This document shows, piece by piece, positions 62,846 through 64,000 of a stretch of 64,000 nt of DNA. Every line of letters begins with the position of its first letter. Within the stretch, counting starts at the first letter, position 1. Location of the stretch: contig NZ_KB912942.1 in assembly GCF_000383915.1 (NCBI RefSeq), positions 1,896,561-1,960,560 on the forward strand. Direction: 5' to 3'. This DNA comes from Amycolatopsis benzoatilytica AK 16/65. Lineage in GTDB: Bacteria; Actinomycetota; Actinomycetes; Mycobacteriales; Pseudonocardiaceae. The notes under the pieces were generated by a model. That model ran no database searches, was not told the DNA's origin, and saw only the letters and a program-made list of their open reading frames with translations. The position numbers were made by a program, and so were the translations under genes.

Positions 62846-62876
62846 GGCTCCCGGCGGTCACCGACCGCCGGGAGCC
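62846..62876. terminator. Bidirectional terminator
   Basis: GGCTCCCGGCGGTC and GACCGCCGGGAGCC are perfect 14-bp complements with loop ACC, between the convergent oxidoreductase and esterase genes. Confidence 0.85.
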
Positions 62877-62891
62877 CCCGATTCGCTTCGA

Positions 62892-63812
62892 TCAGAGGTG
62901 TTCGCGCAGGAACGAGGCAGCCGCCTCGCGGATCTCCGCGCTTCGCGGAATCGCAGCCGAGGCCCAGTAGGCGGCATGGACGAGCCCGTCCATGCGCCGG
63001 TGCGTTGCCTCGACGCCCGCGGCGCGGAGTGCTCCGGCAAAGGACTCGCCCTCGTCCCGGAGCGTGTCGTACTCGGTGGTGACCACCAGGGTGGGAGGCA
63101 GTCCGGACAGGTCGTTGCGGTCGAGGGCGAGCCGCGGGTCCGCGGCGTCGTCCGGGCCGGACACGTACTGCGCACCGAACCACTGGAGCGCTTCGAGGTG
63201 GAGCAGATACCCCTCGGCGAACTCGCGGCGCGAGGCGGTCTCCGCCAGTGGAGCCACCAGCGGGTACACCAGCACCTGCGCGCGCACCTCGGGCCCCCCG
63301 TCGTCGCGCGCCCGGATCGCGGCGGAAGCGGCGAGGTTGCCGCCGGCGCTGTCGCCCATCACGCCGATCCTCGTCGGATCGCCGCGGTACGCCGAGATCT
63401 CTTTCGCTGTCCAGAGCAGGGCCTCGTAGACGTCGTCGTGTGCCGAGGGGAACTTGGCCTCGGGCGCGAGCCGGTACGTCGCGGAGACGACGATTGCTTC
63501 GGCGTCGAGTGCCAGCGCTCGGACGGGCTCGTCGACGACGTCGAGGTCACCGGCGACGAACCCGCCGCCGTGGACGTACAGCACGACCGGGAACGGCCCG
63601 TCGCCCGGCGGGACGTAGATCCGGGCCCGGTGCTCCCGGCCGGGTCCGTAGGACACGTCGCTGGTGCGGACGGAGCCGCGCTTGGGCAGCTGCAGGCCGG
63701 TGAAGGACGCGATCGCTTCGCGGGTGGCGTCGACGCCGAGCTTCTCGAAGGACTGGAAGCCCTGGGCGCCGAGTCCGTCGATCAGCGTCTTGACCGCGGG
63801 GTCGAGCGGCAT
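62892..63812 (-). CDS. HSL-family alpha/beta-hydrolase (esterase)
   Basis: 306 residues: YVHGGGFVAGD (HGGG oxyanion motif), GVMGDSAGGNLAAS with the nucleophile Ser, a late TEYDTLRDEG (Asp) and MDGLVHAAY (His). This is the hormone-sensitive-lipase branch. It is 13 bp after the monooxygenase stop, and such esterases often cleave the ester made by a Baeyer-Villiger monooxygenase. GAGGAG precedes the start at 63810-63812. Confidence 0.88.
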   Translation of the reverse strand: MPLDPAVKTLIDGLGAQGFQSFEKLGVDATREAIASFTGLQLPKRGSVRTSDVSYGPGREHRARIYVPPGDGPFPVVLYVHGGGFVAGDLDVVDEPVRALALDAEAIVVSATYRLAPEAKFPSAHDDVYEALLWTAKEISAYRGDPTRIGVMGDSAGGNLAASAAIRARDDGGPEVRAQVLVYPLVAPLAETASRREFAEGYLLHLEALQWFGAQYVSGPDDAADPRLALDRNDLSGLPPTLVVTTEYDTLRDEGESFAGALRAAGVEATHRRMDGLVHAAYWASAAIPRSAEIREAAASFLREHL

Positions 63813-63825
63813 GGTGGTGCTCCTC

Positions 63826-64000
<175 letters not shown>

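Overview
The window is about 70% G+C. Its gene content (F420/deazaflavin-type reductase, wax-ester synthase, LytR-C/Cei-like envelope protein, ANTAR regulator, many GTG starts) and its family of ~50-bp G+C-rich intergenic hairpins point to a filamentous actinomycete of the Pseudonocardiaceae, most likely Amycolatopsis. The genus is inferred from family knowledge; no 16S or other marker gene is present.

Layout. 1-12 kb: a truncated wax-ester synthase, a small CxxCxG zinc protein, a flippase-like membrane protein, a deazaflavin-dependent reductase, a CtpF-like P-type ATPase, a short PPDK-like enzyme translationally coupled to an unknown 646-aa protein, and a CYTH-CHAD protein. The set resembles actinobacterial hypoxia/dormancy islands. 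11-18 kb: a 2OG-Fe(II) oxygenase divergent from a double ABM-domain protein, then a copper/cupredoxin cluster (CopC, CopD, two plastocyanin-like proteins, YceI-like protein). 18-27.3 kb: a complete selenocysteine locus, with tRNA-Sec, selA, selB and a three-subunit formate dehydrogenase (fdhA with an in-frame UGA, fdhB, nrfD-like membrane anchor) on the minus strand and selD divergent. 27-34 kb: ordinary transporter, LysR, hydrolase, DUF779, SDR/TetR and GAF-ANTAR genes.

34-44 kb: a membrane-fused copper nitrite reductase gene split by a perfect 79-bp tandem duplication, a CopD-like protein, DUF488, a TehA/SLAC1-like channel, type II NADH dehydrogenase, a class V aminotransferase and a PIG-L deacetylase, with three AT-rich palindromic operator candidates. 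44-50 kb: a cell-envelope module in which a class A PBP, BlaI, an M56 BlaR1-like protease, a PAP2 phosphatase and a Cei-like protein share TACA-N3/4-TGTA boxes. 50-53 kb: gene remnants, then a rhodanese and a zinc-ribbon/membrane-protein pair, each behind an almost identical CsoR-type box, plus AhpD-like and VIT1-like genes. 53-61 kb: a hemerythrin-tailed P1B-type ATPase, a two-component system, small exported proteins, ApbE, and a haem-membrane/FNR/2Fe-2S electron-transfer protein. 61-64 kb: TetR with a quinone-reductase-like gene, an HSL-type esterase, and the C-terminus of a flavin monooxygenase.

Common thread (inference): flexible redox and respiratory metabolism (formate, nitrite, NADH, copper, iron, reactive sulfur) under several small local regulons. 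The strongest items for follow-up are the UGA-containing formate dehydrogenase with its SECIS-like hairpin, the 79-bp duplication in the nitrite reductase gene, the three-box BlaI regulon lacking a beta-lactamase, and the pair of CsoR-type operators.
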